Origin: Phellopilus nigrolimitatus | Taxonomy: Eukaryota; Basidiomycota; Agaricomycetes; Hymenochaetales; Hymenochaetaceae | Assembly: GCA_021029095.1 (NCBI GenBank) | Contig: JAJOHG010000080.1 | Location: forward strand, 57,559 to 121,558 | DNA: 64,000 bases | Direction: 5' to 3' | Shown: positions 22,920 to 32,923 of the stretch, one piece after another | Layout: each line of letters begins with the position of its first letter | How positions within the stretch are numbered: the stretch's first letter is position 1 | Position numbers and translations under genes: made by a program | The notes under the pieces: generated by a model | Told to the model about the DNA's origin: nothing | The model's database searches: none | Seen by the model: only the letters and a program-made list of their open reading frames with translations

Positions 22920-23316
22920 ATGCGCCTCTCTCTCCGTGTCCTCACTCTCGCGGCCACCGCTGCCGCCGCTCTCCCTGGTGCGCTCGGTGGGCCGCTCGCC
23001 TACGCGCTCTGCCAGACCGGTATGAATCATACGCGTCCATCCGTCCGCCTCCACCTTTTCACTGAAATCTCTTCTCTGCCGCAGGCTGCAACACGGGCGT
23101 CGTCGCGTGCTATGCCGCCGCGGGGTTCACCTTCGGCACCGTCCCCATCGTCGGCGCCCCCGCGGCCATCATGGGATGCAACGCGCTCCTCGGCACGTGC
23201 GTCCTCGTTTTTCTTTCCTATCCCGTGCAGCTGCTGTGCGTGCCGCTAACTGTTCGCGGATGATCTCCAGATGCATGGCCGCATGCGCTGCGCTCGCCAT
23301 TGCGCCGACTCTCTGA
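22920..23316 (+). CDS. Secreted cysteine-rich peptide 1
   Basis: Three exons, 22920-23019, 23085-23196 and 23271-23316, encode 85 residues. Residues 1 to about 23 (MRLSLRVLTLAATAAAALPG then ALG) look like a signal peptide. The mature part has six cysteines spaced C-x3-C-x6-C-x22-C-x6-C-x3-C, the same read forwards or backwards: FCQ/LCQTGC, NTGVVAC, MGCNALLGTC, MAAC. It ends AIAPTL. Intron phases are 1 and 2, and all five genes in the array share them. The spacing i, i+4, i+11 places the cysteines along one helix face, suggesting a disulfide-laddered helical hairpin. I recall similar fungal secreted sequences, sometimes labelled zygote-specific-protein-like, but did not check this. Function unknown. 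Confidence 0.85.
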
Positions 23317-23674
23317 TCCTGCATCGATCGTTAAACTCTTGATGGCCTTTCCTCATTACTCAGACACTGGCCGTTCTGTCGACGTCAATACGAAACACAC
23401 TTTCTTGGACCCCCTCTTTCTTCAGCGTCCTTTCCCTCGTTGTTCCCTTTTGACTTGCTTTTCATTCTTCGTCCCGGCCAGTCGTCTTACTCAATTCGAA
23501 ACGGGTTTTTCTTCTAGCTTTTTTTTCGCCCGTTCTCTACGTCCCCGAATTCCCGAGCCTGTGTATGATAAATCAGCGTGTACTTCTGCCTTTTCTGTGT
23601 CCACGCTGCACAGCGTGCCTTCTGTAATTTTACTTCGTGTATTTCTTTCGAGATCGCCATTGCATCCAACCCGT

Positions 23675-23680
23675 CACGTG
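23675..23680. promoter_or_regulatory. CACGTG site before peptide gene 2
   Basis: CACGTG in the context CCGTCACGTGCAGCGGGCG, 487 bp before the ATG at 24162. Equivalent sites stand at nearly the same distance before genes 3, 4 and 5. The palindrome is the classic bHLH (E-box) target; no specific regulator can be named. Confidence 0.5.
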
Positions 23681-24161
23681 CAGCGGGCGTCCAAAGCAAA
23701 GCCGTGAACAGACGCTCGTCGACTCGGAAGCTGCGCAACCGCAGTACCGCATCCTACAAACCCAGAAGCTGCGATAGGCATCGCACGGAGTTTTACATGC
23801 TGGACTCAGCGCGGCTAGCAACACGTGACCTGCTTTTTTGTTTTGATGTTCGTTCATCTGGCAGCCTACTTGTGGGCGTCTGAGACCTGTACACCGCACC
23901 GCTCATCCTTCGTGATCTACGGAGAGATGCGGTCGGCCTGATACGGTGCGCAAGCTTTCCTGCGTGTCTCGAGGCTCTGCTTATCTCGAGGAGGCATATG
24001 CAGGAGCCGAGGTGCTCTAGGTGCGCCGTCTTAAAAAAAAAGAGTTCCAAAGAGACCATCCTCACCTCCCCAGGCCACCACCTTTCCTCCTGTCTTGCAA
24101 GCGCACCGCGCTCGCCTCGTCCGCTTCACACCAGCCTCCGCCTTTCGTGCTTTCCCGCAAC

Positions 24162-24559
24162 ATGCGTTTCTCTCTCCGCGTCTTCGCGCTCGCCGCCGCC
24201 GCCGCCTCTCTCCCTGGCGCGCTTGGCGAGCCGTTCGCCCCCGCGTTCTGCCAGAGAAGTACGAGCCGTGCCTGTCCGTCGGCTTCCGCTGACGCTAACG
24301 TCCATCTGCCCTCCCGCAGGCTGCTATGCGGGCATCGCCGCGTGCTACGGCGCCGCGGGGCTCACTTTCGGCACCGTCCCCGTCGCCGGCCCGCCCGCCA
24401 TCACGGTCTGCAACGCGCTCTTCGGCACGTGAGTCCTTTCCATCGCCTCTCTCCCTTCTGCCTCTTTATGTGCGTGCGTGCTAATCGGAACGCGCTGGCT
24501 GCTGCTCGCCGTCCGCATGTACACGTAGATGTATGGCTGGCTGCGAAGCGCTTGGATAG
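24162..24559 (+). CDS. Secreted cysteine-rich peptide 2, early stop
   Basis: Exons 24162-24258, 24320-24428 and 24529-24559 encode 78 residues. The signal peptide begins MRFSLRVFALAAAAASLPGA. The six cysteines are kept (FCQRSC, GIAAC, VCNALFGTC, MAGC) with a central spacing of 21 instead of 22. The chain stops after CEALG, so the terminal APT(L/P) tail of the other four copies is missing; the next bases still resemble that tail in a shifted frame. A TTAAAAAA stretch lies about 130 bp before the ATG. An arginine-serine pair replaces the usual TG before the second cysteine. Confidence 0.8.
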
Positions 24560-25100
24560 GCACTTACTCCGCGATACTTTGTGGATTAATCGGTGTACTC
24601 CTGGAAGACGTTTTTTCCCTTCTTATACATGCTGGCGAACGCGAAGCGCTATTTCTTGAACCCCTCTTTCTTGATTATTCTCTCTATCCTTTGGCCCGTT
24701 TCAGGCATTTTCCTCATCTTTCCGGCAGCTCGCGACCACTAATACGAAAGCATTCTTTCCACAAGCTTTCCGAACCTCTCTTTTCTTCGCCATTTCTTTA
24801 CAACTCTTCGTTCGCGCCCAAACTCCAAAGTCCGCGTATGATAAAAGCTATAGTAGGTACTTCTGCCTCTTCTGTATCCACGCCGCACACCGTGCCTCCT
24901 GTACTGTAATTTTATCTCGTGTAGTTTACTTTTTCTCAAATTTTTCGTTCCGGTCAATATCGTCCAAGTCAAACCGAAACGTTCTTTTCTCTAGCCTCTC
25001 CTTTTTACGCTCTTTCCCTAAGCCCCAGAATTTCCGAGCCTGTTTATGATAAAGCAGCGTGTACGTTCTGGGCCACGCCGCCCAGTCGATGACGTCATGT

Positions 25101-25106
25101 CACGTG
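25101..25106. promoter_or_regulatory. CACGTG site before peptide gene 3
   Basis: CACGTG in ATGTCACGTGTACAAAGC, 483 bp before the ATG at 25584. Unlike the others, it lies just after a GACGTCAT (CRE-like) motif. Confidence 0.5.
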
Positions 25107-25583
25107 TACAAAGCTACGCCCGTCGGCTCGGATTCTGGAAAACGTTCTGGTCTATACATGTACATGTACTTGCACAAGCTGCCGCAACTGCAGCACCGCA
25201 TCCTACTAACCCAGAAGCAGCGATAGGCATCGCGCGGCTTATTACCTGCTGAACACCGTGCGTCTAGCAATGCGTGGTCTGCTTTTTTCGATGATCTGGC
25301 AGTCTATTTATGGCCACCTGATACCCGTACGCTGCACCACTCGTTCTTCGTGATTTATGAAGCGACGCGATTGGCACGATACAGAAGGAGGATGTTGGGA
25401 GTGTCGAGGATCTGCTTCTCGTGGATGGGCAGCAGAGGCAGTACTCTAGGTGCACCATCTTAAGTGGAATACCAAAGCGCCCGCCCTCCCCTTCCCAAGA
25501 CTGCCAACCTCCCCTCTTCCAAGCGCACCACGCCCGCCTCTCCCGCTTTACAGGGGCCTCCGTCATTCGTGCTTTCCCGCAAC

Positions 25584-25972
25584 ATGCGTCTCTCTCTCCG
25601 CATCTTTGCCATCGCCGCCGCTGTCGCCTCGCTCCCCGGCGCGCTCGGCGGGCCGTTCGCCTTCGGGTTCTGCCAGGCAGGTATGCACTTTCCATCCACC
25701 TCCATCTCCACCTCCGCTAACTCTCCATCCACGCAGGCTGCAAGGTGGCTCTCGCCGGGTGCCATGGCGCGTTGGTCACCGTCCCCGTCATTGGTGTTCC
25801 CGGGTCCATTTGGGGATGCAACGCCCTCTTCGCAACGTGCGTCTTTCCGTCGCCTCTCCTCTTGCCTCTTCGTGTGTATGCGCTGATTGGAACGCACTGA
25901 CTTTGCTGCTCGCCGTCCTTACATAGATGCATGGCTGGCTGCGCCGCGCTTGGCACAGCACCGACTCCGTGA
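25584..25972 (+). CDS. Secreted cysteine-rich peptide 3, shortened loop
   Basis: Exons 25584-25680, 25737-25836 and 25927-25972 encode 80 residues. The signal peptide begins MRLSLRIFAIAAAVASLPGA. Cysteine spacing is 3-6-18-6-3: exon 2 is 12 nt shorter than in genes 1, 4 and 5, removing four residues from the loop (CHGALVTVPVIGVPG). The frame and both outer half-motifs are kept, which suggests the two cysteine triplets are the constrained part and the loop is tolerant. It ends TAPTP. Confidence 0.8.
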
Positions 25973-26212
25973 TACTCTATTGATCGATAGTTATACTCCT
26001 GGTGGCCTTTTTTCTTTCTTTCTTCTTCTTCTACATGCAAAACATTATATCTTGAACCGCTCTTTCTTGACTGTTCTCCATCCTTTGACCCGCTTCAGGC
26101 CTTTCCTTACCCTGCAATTCATCAACAAAGCAATGTATACTTCTGTCTCTCCACGCCGTATAGCACGTCTTCTGTAACTTTACGTCGTGCAATCGCTCGG
26201 TCGCCGGCCCGT

Positions 26213-26218
26213 CACGTG
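26213..26218. promoter_or_regulatory. CACGTG site before peptide gene 4
   Basis: CACGTG in CCCGTCACGTGCAGTAGGCG, 517 bp before the ATG at 26730. Confidence 0.5.
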
Positions 26219-26729
26219 CAGTAGGCGCCTAAAGCAAAGCTGGGAACAGGCGCCTGTCGACTCGGATTCTGGACACCTTCTGGCCTATACTTGCACAAGC
26301 TGTGCCACTGCTACAGCACCGCATCCTACAAGCCCAGAAATTGCGATAGGCTTCGCACGGGTTGTTACCTGCTAAATGCAGTGCGTCTAGCAGCGCGTGA
26401 TCTGCTTTTTTCGATGTTCGGTCTTCATCTGGCAGCTACTTGTGGGCGCTTGATACTTGTACACCGCACTGATCGTCCTTCGTAATTTACGAAGCGATGC
26501 GGTTGCCCCGATACGGTACCAGGAGCTGCGCGGGCTTTCCTGTGTGCCTCGAGGCTCTGCTTCCCGCGAAAAGCGTGCAGGAGCCGAGGTGCTCTAGGTG
26601 GGCTACCTTAAATAGTCCCAAAGAGACCGCCCTCCCCTCCCAAGGACCACCATCCTCCTGTCTTGCGAACGCACCACGCTCGTCTCTCCTACTTCACACC
26701 AGCCTCCTCCCTTCGTGCTTTCCCGCAAC

Positions 26730-27115
26730 ATGCGTTTCTCCCTCCGAATCGTCGCCCTCGCCGCCGCTGCCGCCGCCTCTCTCCCTGGCACGCTCGGCGG
26801 GCCGCTCGCCTACGCGCTCTGCCAGACCGGTATGAGTTATACACGTCCGTCCGCCTCCACCTCTTCACTGAAATCTTTGATCTGCCTTAGGCTGCAACGC
26901 GGGCGTCGTCGCGTGCTACGGCGCCGCTGGGTCCACCTTCGGCACCGTCCCCATGGTCGGCGCGTCCGCCGCCATCCTGGGGTGCAACGCGCTCCTCGGC
27001 ACGTGCGTTTTCTTTCTTTCTTTCTGTTGGCCGGCTGTTCGCCGCTGACTGTCTGTGACCGGTCTCCAGATGCATGGCCGCATGCGCTGCGCTCGCCGTA
27101 GCGCCGACTCTCTGA
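26730..27115 (+). CDS. Secreted cysteine-rich peptide 4
   Basis: Exons 26730-26829, 26891-27002 and 27070-27115 encode 85 residues. The signal peptide begins MRFSLRIVALAAAAAASLPG. Cysteine spacing is 3-6-22-6-3 as in gene 1, and the mature chains of genes 1 and 4 are very similar (GVVACYGAAGSTFGTVPMVG against GVVACYAAAGFTFGTVPIVG). A TTAAATAG box lies about 120 bp before the ATG. It ends AVAPTL. Confidence 0.85.
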
Positions 27116-27586
27116 TCCTGTTTTTTTGGCAAACTCTTGGTTTGTTCTTCAGACTGGCCATTCCGTCGGCATCAATGCGATCCGCACTTTTTTTGAATCC
27201 CTTTTTCTTTTGGGTCGCAATGAGCTGGAACGGGGCGCATGGGTCATTTTTCGGGCTTGACTCTAGCGAAGCGAGTTCCATGGCAAAATCTCGTAATCTT
27301 ATACCAGTCCCCCGCTTTCTCTCCCTCGATTTTTCCTTTCGTGCTTTTTATTGCCCTTCAAATCCTCATTCCGGTTGGTTGTCACAAGCAGTTCGAGACG
27401 TTCTTCTCTATAGCCTCTTCTTTTTTTCTCGCTCGTTCTCTACGTCCTCGGATTTCCGAGCCTGTGTATGATAAAACCAGTGTATACTTCTGCCTTTTCC
27501 GTGTCCACGTCGCACAGCGTGCCTTCTGTAATTTTTCTCTTTCGCGATCGCCCAGTCGACGACTCGACGGTGAGTAGCCGACCCAT

Positions 27587-27592
27587 CACGTG
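27587..27592. promoter_or_regulatory. CACGTG site before peptide gene 5
   Basis: CACGTG in CCATCACGTGCAGCGATAG, 491 bp before the ATG at 28078. Confidence 0.5.
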
Positions 27593-28077
27593 CAGCGATA
27601 GCAAAGCTCGGTTCTGGACCTGGTGCGTGACCTCCGTCGACGCCATCCTCTATAGCTTCCCAAGCTGCGCAACTGCTACAGCACCGCATCCTGCAATCCC
27701 AGAAGACAGCGATAGGCATCGCGCGGCTTGTTACCTGCTAAACACAGTGCGCCTAGCAACGCGTGATTTGCCCTTGTCAACATCTGTTCTTCATCTAGCA
27801 GTTTAATTATGGATACTTGATACCTGTACACTGAACCGCTCTACCTTCGTTATTTATGAAGCGATGCGATTGGCACGATACAGCAGGAGGATATCAGAAG
27901 CCTCAAGGCTCTGCTTCTCATGAACAGGCAGCAGAGGCATGTGCGCTGTTTTAAAGAGTCCCAAAGAGACCGCCCTCCCCTCCCCAGGCCACCACCTTCC
28001 TCTCTTACAAGAGTGCCACACTCTCCTCTCACACCCAGACCAGCCTCCGCTTTTCGTTCTTCGTTCTGTCTCTCAAC

Positions 28078-28455
28078 ATGCGTCTCTCCCCGCTCGCCCT
28101 CCTCGCTGCCGCCCTCCCTGGCGCGCTTGGCGGGCCGCTCGCCTACGGGCTCTGCCAGACCGGTACGCACCTCCCTCTGCCTCCGTTCCTGTCCTCGCCT
28201 CCCCTGATTCTTGATCGCGCAGGCTGCAACGCGGGCGTCGTCGCGTGCTACGGTGGGGCAGGGTTCACCTTCGGCACCGTCCCTGTCATCGGTGCGCCCG
28301 CGGCCATCCTGGGGTGCAACGCCCTGCTGGGCACGTGAGTCTCCTTATCCTCCTTTCCATCCGGTGCAGCCGGTGCACGCACCGCTGACTGCCCGCGGCT
28401 GACCTCCAGGTGCATGGCCGCGTGCGCCGGGCTCGTTTTGGCGCCGACTCCTTAA
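28078..28455 (+). CDS. Secreted cysteine-rich peptide 5
   Basis: Exons 28078-28162, 28223-28334 and 28410-28455 encode 80 residues. The signal peptide is five residues shorter than in gene 1 (MRLSPLALLAAALPGALG). Cysteine spacing is 3-6-22-6-3. It ends VLAPTP. The upstream TTAAAGAG lies about 127 bp before the ATG. It is the last member of the array; the repeated downstream sequence found after genes 1-4 is not evident beyond it. Confidence 0.85.
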
Positions 28456-28683
28456 TAGTCGCTTCTCTGTTCGACCGGTGGATACCCTAAGGCATTTTTT
28501 CATTCTTCTTTTCTGTCAGGACTGTACTTTTTCCGATTTCTCCCGGCCCTTGTTGTACTTGTAATTCCGTCCAGTGTTTTTTCTTTTTTTCTTCTTTGAA
28601 ACATTGCATTCGTACGTATGCGCTGTATACTCCTCTAACAAACCACGCACCCTCGCTCTTGCGGTCGCGCGTACTACTGCATT

Positions 28684-29106
28684 TCAAGAACCAAACATGC
28701 AAACCACTGTACGGGCACGACAAGACAATTTTGCGTCGTTCAGAACACTTTCCCAAAAATACCGGGAACAAATATTGCAAGAACGTGAAGAACTGTGAAA
28801 TCCAGCCAATATTATGCATTTACCCGTATCAGGCACATATCGTCTGTTTTGGCGATCCTTCGCGGTCTTCTTTATATAATACATACTATATTCACATTTC
28901 ACAGACTGCATGGTATACCGAAATCGGCTCCATTTCTGAATGTCAGAAGACACGCACCTGTCACAGACTTGGATGCGCATCTTGACTCCGTCTGCACGCC
29001 TCACGGAGACCTCCACATAGTGCTCCGCGATATTCGAAACAAAGAGACGTATGGTCAGATTATCTGAAGGTTGAAATTCGACTGTCTTCCTGCTTCCCGC
29101 TCTCAT
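28684..29106 (-). CDS. Possible gene fragment, unrecognised
   Basis: A minus-strand open frame of about 140 codons. Only its first third looks protein-like (SRKTVEFQPSDNLTIRLFVS, then EVSVRRADGVKMRIQV); the rest is irregular and could contain an unrecognised intron after KMRIQV. No family, no second copy in the window. Confidence 0.25.
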   Translation of the reverse strand: MRAGSRKTVEFQPSDNLTIRLFVSNIAEHYVEVSVRRADGVKMRIQVCDRCVSSDIQKWSRFRYTMQSVKCEYSMYYIKKTAKDRQNRRYVPDTGKCIILAGFHSSSRSCNICSRYFWESVLNDAKLSCRARTVVCMFGS

Positions 29107-29264
29107 ATTCACCAAGAATCGGGCATGCAAATGTAAATCAAGAATGCGCTTGCTCGGCTTACAAGTTTGACGTTATCTTCTCGTATCCTGCTGTCGGTGA
29201 CCTCGCCACTCCTCCCGCAGGTGCGACAGCGACCGCGGCCTCGAGACGGACTTCTACTCCACGT

Positions 29265-29295
29265 CGCGGGGTGACTCACGGTGAGTCACCCCGCG
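29265..29295. promoter_or_regulatory. Perfect palindrome containing two bZIP-type sites
   Basis: Two 15-base arms, CGCGGGGTGACTCAC and GTGAGTCACCCCGCG, are exact reverse complements around one central G. Each arm contains the 7-base site TGACTCA/TGAGTCA bound by AP-1/Gcn4-type bZIP factors, and a related GTCACTCAC follows at once. It lies about 290 bp before the ABM-like gene at 29585. It could be a tandem binding site or form a cruciform. Confidence 0.6.
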
Positions 29296-29584
29296 TCACT
29301 CACCAGCGGTTGCGGGCGACAGATCACCGTGGCTTCTGGCTTGTCGAAGTTTGATCGGTTTGCAATACGGCTGCACTGCAGTCATTATGAAGCTATTCAG
29401 CGGGCATACACGGTTTCGGGCAGGGAGACTCGGCTTACACCTCATATCTAAATGACGCTCGAGGTATGACACAATTGACATCCTTACCAAGAAAGGATTA
29501 GCGTGTATAAGTACGCAGTTTTTGCTTGGGACCAGTCGCTATCCTACTCTCACTCGCCCTTGCACTCGAAGACGACAGAATAAC

Positions 29585-30203
29585 ATGGCGTCGAACTATA
29601 AGGACATCACGGGACGATTCGTTGCTACTGCTCAGGTGAGCTTCGCTCGTCATTCGACTTGGCTTTTACGCTCACTAAAGCTACTGCCATGTTATGGTTT
29701 CTTCTCATCCTAGGTTACAGCAAAACCAGGCAAGGCCGATGAGATAGCGCAGTGGATTTCAAATCTTAAGGCGCGGGCGGACTCCGACGTCGAGCCAGGA
29801 ACCCTGGGCTACCACATCGTCAGGCACGGAGACCGCTTCGCTGTCTGGGAAGAGTGCGTGTTGAATGTTCTGCTTCAGCGACGAAAAAGCAAATTAGAAA
29901 GTTGATTACATCGCAATCATTTTACAGGTATGCCGACAAAGCGGCTTTAGAAGCGTACGTTTATGAGCTTCAGTCCAACTTGAAACCCTTTTTTCTTATA
30001 TTGGTTTCCGCCTAAACTTCGCCTTGACAGACATGGCTCTAGCGATCTGATAAAGGAATTCTTCAGCCTCAATTTGATCGAGGTATGCGTCCACCTTTCC
30101 TCTTATTTGTCTGGACTGTTGACCATGATGATCCAAATAGCCGGGTTTTGCTCCAGCGTTCTACCCCGCGGATTCACTCCCCGCTCCGACAGTGAAGTTT
30201 TGA
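29585..30203 (+). CDS. Small ABM-domain-like (dimeric alpha-beta barrel) protein
   Basis: Five exons (29585-29635, 29714-29853, 29928-29954, 30031-30082, 30141-30203) join in phase to 110 residues. The sequence starts MASNYKDITGRFVATAQV and continues GKADEIAQWISNLKARADSD, PGTLGYHIVRHGDRFAVWEE and YADKAALEAHGSSD. The order beta strand, helix, E(P/S)G..xY.., W/E(x)Y.D..A...H is typical of antibiotic-biosynthesis-monooxygenase (ABM) small proteins, which are usually dimers. The ending PAFYPADSLPAPTVKF also fits. The substrate is unknown; some relatives oxidise quinones, others have no known activity. One exon is only 27 nt. A TATAAG lies about 80 bp before the ATG. Confidence 0.75.
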
Positions 30204-32380
30204 ATTCATCTTTTCAAACCTCCTAGTATGTGATTATGAGGATGCGATTTGTTGATCTGAAAGGGGAATAGATTACAAAGAAGATTCCAGTCTTCTACTT
30301 GCTAGCAGAAATGGCGTTGGAAATTTTGGAAGAACCATCCGGACTTATGAAACGATTTGTTGGATTAATCATCCATTACTATGCAATGATGTAGTATCAG
30401 AAAGTCAGAATCCATTACTACATGTAAATGCATTCGAATGCATTACATATTGCCCGAATTCTGAAGGGATCAGCAAGCAGACATGAGCTGAGGTGAACAC
30501 TGACAACATACTGCGGATGGACGAGGGCCGGATTGATGGCTGACCTTGGCCACCTGCAGTTGCAGTCCCGGATTTGCTTTTGTTCGCATGTTCGGTGTTA
30601 CCTGTGTTTTTGCACATTCATGTCGTTCAGCATGATATTGCATGCGAAGTATATGCGCTTACTGGCGGCGGACGCAGCGTGCTCGGGAGGCACAGACAGC
30701 GGGGAGGATTCCATGGGGAAGACAGGGGCGTAGGAAAAGACACGGGATTCGCGTTTAGACGAGGAAGAGACTTCAAGCCCCGTGGTAATACCTTTAAAAA
30801 AAGAGGACGGGCCGACCTCAGTTAGTAACACTAACAGGGCCGATGGGACCAGCTGCACCTGAACCTAAGCTCACGGCTTTTCCATGAAGCGCACGAGGAG
30901 GTTCTACAACGTTTGAGGGCTGTCGAAATCAATAGGAGAAGTGGAACTATTCATCAAGGTACCTATCGGTCGAGATTTCGATGCTCGACGGGGCTTCGGC
31001 TTTGGATACTTTCAGGATATATAGGCATCGAAGTCGCTGTCGACTGCGATTAACGAGAAGCGTACCTCGGGACGCTGCGAAGGGGGATGCCGAATTTTCT
31101 CCCTGAGGGCGTATCCTATGACCCGTGAGAAAAATAATTGAGTGCAGATTTGAAGTGCGGCTCACCGAGAGCCAAAGCCGATAGACTTGAGCCTTGGTTA
31201 TTCCGCCAAGTGCGACACACACAAGCCTCGCTTTCTTTCATCCTTTCTTACGCGATGAAGATGGGCAGCGCGGGCCGTATATGTTCTCCAAGTGGCAGTC
31301 GAAGAATTGCCTGAGCGCCAGTAGATGTTAGATCCCAGATGCGTCTATCCCGATCCAAGAGCGCATGAGCGAACATGCCCGATCACGAGGCGGGATGGGA
31401 ACATATGTGCAAGGTAAAAGCGGATAGTATGCACTTAGATTAGTGCGCTCCAAAAGTAAGCTTGACGCCCGTCGTGAAAGGGCCTCGGACCACGCACTAG
31501 CCAGCTTCCATGTCAGGTACGGGAAAAGAATGCAATAGAAGCTTGAGGGGCTTCCACAGGAACAGAACTGATGCAGGAACGTGAACTTGACCGTTAGGTC
31601 CGAGTCAATCTGGATCTGTGCGGCTGCTTTTCATCATTTGGCGATCTGTTGAATCCCGGATTACTCTATAATTGGCCGCCGGAATGGAAAGGGTGTTTTG
31701 AAGGGAGGAGGGGAATTTTTGTATGAGCTGGAATCGAAAATCTCTATCGGAAGAGAGAGAGAGAGAGAGAGAGAGAGAAGAAGCCAACGAGTATCTTGCA
31801 GAAGTAGACGCAAGAAGCAGAGAAAACTTTGCGACACGCGCCTATCGAGGTCGGAGTTCGAAATAAAAGACGCGCGTTCGCTGGCACGTACACATCGACC
31901 GACTTGTGCCCAAAACGCGTAGTACGAAATTATCTACTCTGCGCATATCACAGACTTACGCAAATATGAGTATCTGCATGTGGCTGCGAAATATTCGCTA
32001 TTCCAAAGCCGGTGTTCTAAGACCCACCAAAAGGAATAGGGTGCAAGGACAAAGGCTATAGGTCCGGATGACTTCGTGCTCCAGAAGCAGCATGTATCTC
32101 AAGGTGCGCATCGTTTTATGGAACATAGGCCTTAAGCGCCAAGCTTTCTCTGTTCCTGCCTCTTTACTTTCCGTTGGAAATCCTGAATCATGTGTACGTT
32201 CAGGCTCAGAAACTACGTTGTAGTGAATATGCATTCGGTGATGCAATTTCCTCCCATTGGCGACCATCCTTCGGACTTCTAGCGATCGATTGCACATAAA
32301 TTGCAGTTCAGTTCAAGCACAAAGCTCCCCAGTCTCCAATCCCTCACATTGATCAATACCTCTGCACAACAATCACAACC
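30204..32380. other. No gene recognised; contains a GA microsatellite
   Basis: Open frames on both strands (such as 30598-30858 - and 30947-31222 -) lack known motifs, splice support or paralogues. A GA dinucleotide run lies near 31755. Low-level chance frames only. Confidence 0.4.
31754..31780. repeat. GA dinucleotide microsatellite
   Basis: An uninterrupted GA/AG run of about 13 units inside a purine-rich stretch. Confidence 0.85.
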
Positions 32381-32923
32381 ATGTCCAGTCGTAAGCTAGT
32401 GAATCTTGCAGATTGTACGCATCCATATAAACAAGTCCCGATTGACATTCTGACCTGACCCATATTCCTCTAGCTACAAAGGAAATTTTCAAAGCGGCGC
32501 GCCCTTCTGGCACTGGTGAACCGGATTACATTGTGAAATATGCCGGAGGACTTTCCTCTGAAATCAGCCCTATTCAGGTGACGCGCTGCGAACTGATCCC
32601 ATCCAATCGCACCCTCTAACCATCTCGTATCACAGATCGTTGTGTACATCCCTAAGGGCAACTTTGACGAAGACGCGTTTGTAATTGTCAACGAGATCGA
32701 CCAGAACGACCCGAGCACGGGTTACCTCCTCGGCTATGCTCAGGACAAGATTTTCCGCAAGCCGGGTGTCCGAGTCAAGACGGACCAGAACGGTGCAAGG
32801 GGCATTGTCACTGTCGACTGGTCTGGAATCTATTCCGACGTCGATGTTTCGGCCGAAGATCCCAACAATATCGCCACGTATACAGTGCAGCAGGCTGGGT
32901 TTGTGATTACAAAGACCCTTTAA
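32381..32923 (+). CDS. Uncharacterised 141-residue protein
   Basis: Three exons, 32381-32414, 32474-32577 and 32636-32923, join in phase. The protein starts MSSRKLVNLADSTKEIFKAA, continues GEPDYIVKYAGG and IVVYIPKGNFDEDAFVIVNE, and has a long last exon including STGYLLGYAQDKIFRKPGVR and GIVTVDWSGIYSDVDVSAED. Alternating hydrophobic residues suggest a mostly beta fold. There is no signal peptide and no cysteine. I do not recognise the family. Start chosen as the first ATG of the first exon, which gives a clean in-phase join; an upstream exon cannot be excluded. Confidence 0.65.

Larger units (their letters stand above)
22920..28455. repeat. Tandem array of five peptide gene units
   Basis: Start-to-start spacing of the five genes is 1242, 1422, 1146 and 1348 bp. 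The units share more than the coding part: a segment like CCTGTGTATGATAAA..GTGTACTTCTGCC follows most genes (near 23560, 25035, 27470), and GCATCCTACAA(A/G)CCCAGAA, GCGATAGGC(A/T)TCGC and AACACGTGA-like strings recur near 23750, 25200, 26325 and 27680. This indicates unequal crossing-over of whole gene-plus-promoter units. Confidence 0.8.

Noticed and set aside
22308..23249. 313-codon plus-strand open frame
   Set aside because: It runs through the first intron of peptide gene 1 in a different frame, is arginine/proline-rich and has no counterpart in the other four units.
28490..28600. T-rich stretch as a terminator
   Set aside because: Fungal 3' ends are not defined by T runs alone, and the nearest gene stop already has ordinary AT-rich flank.
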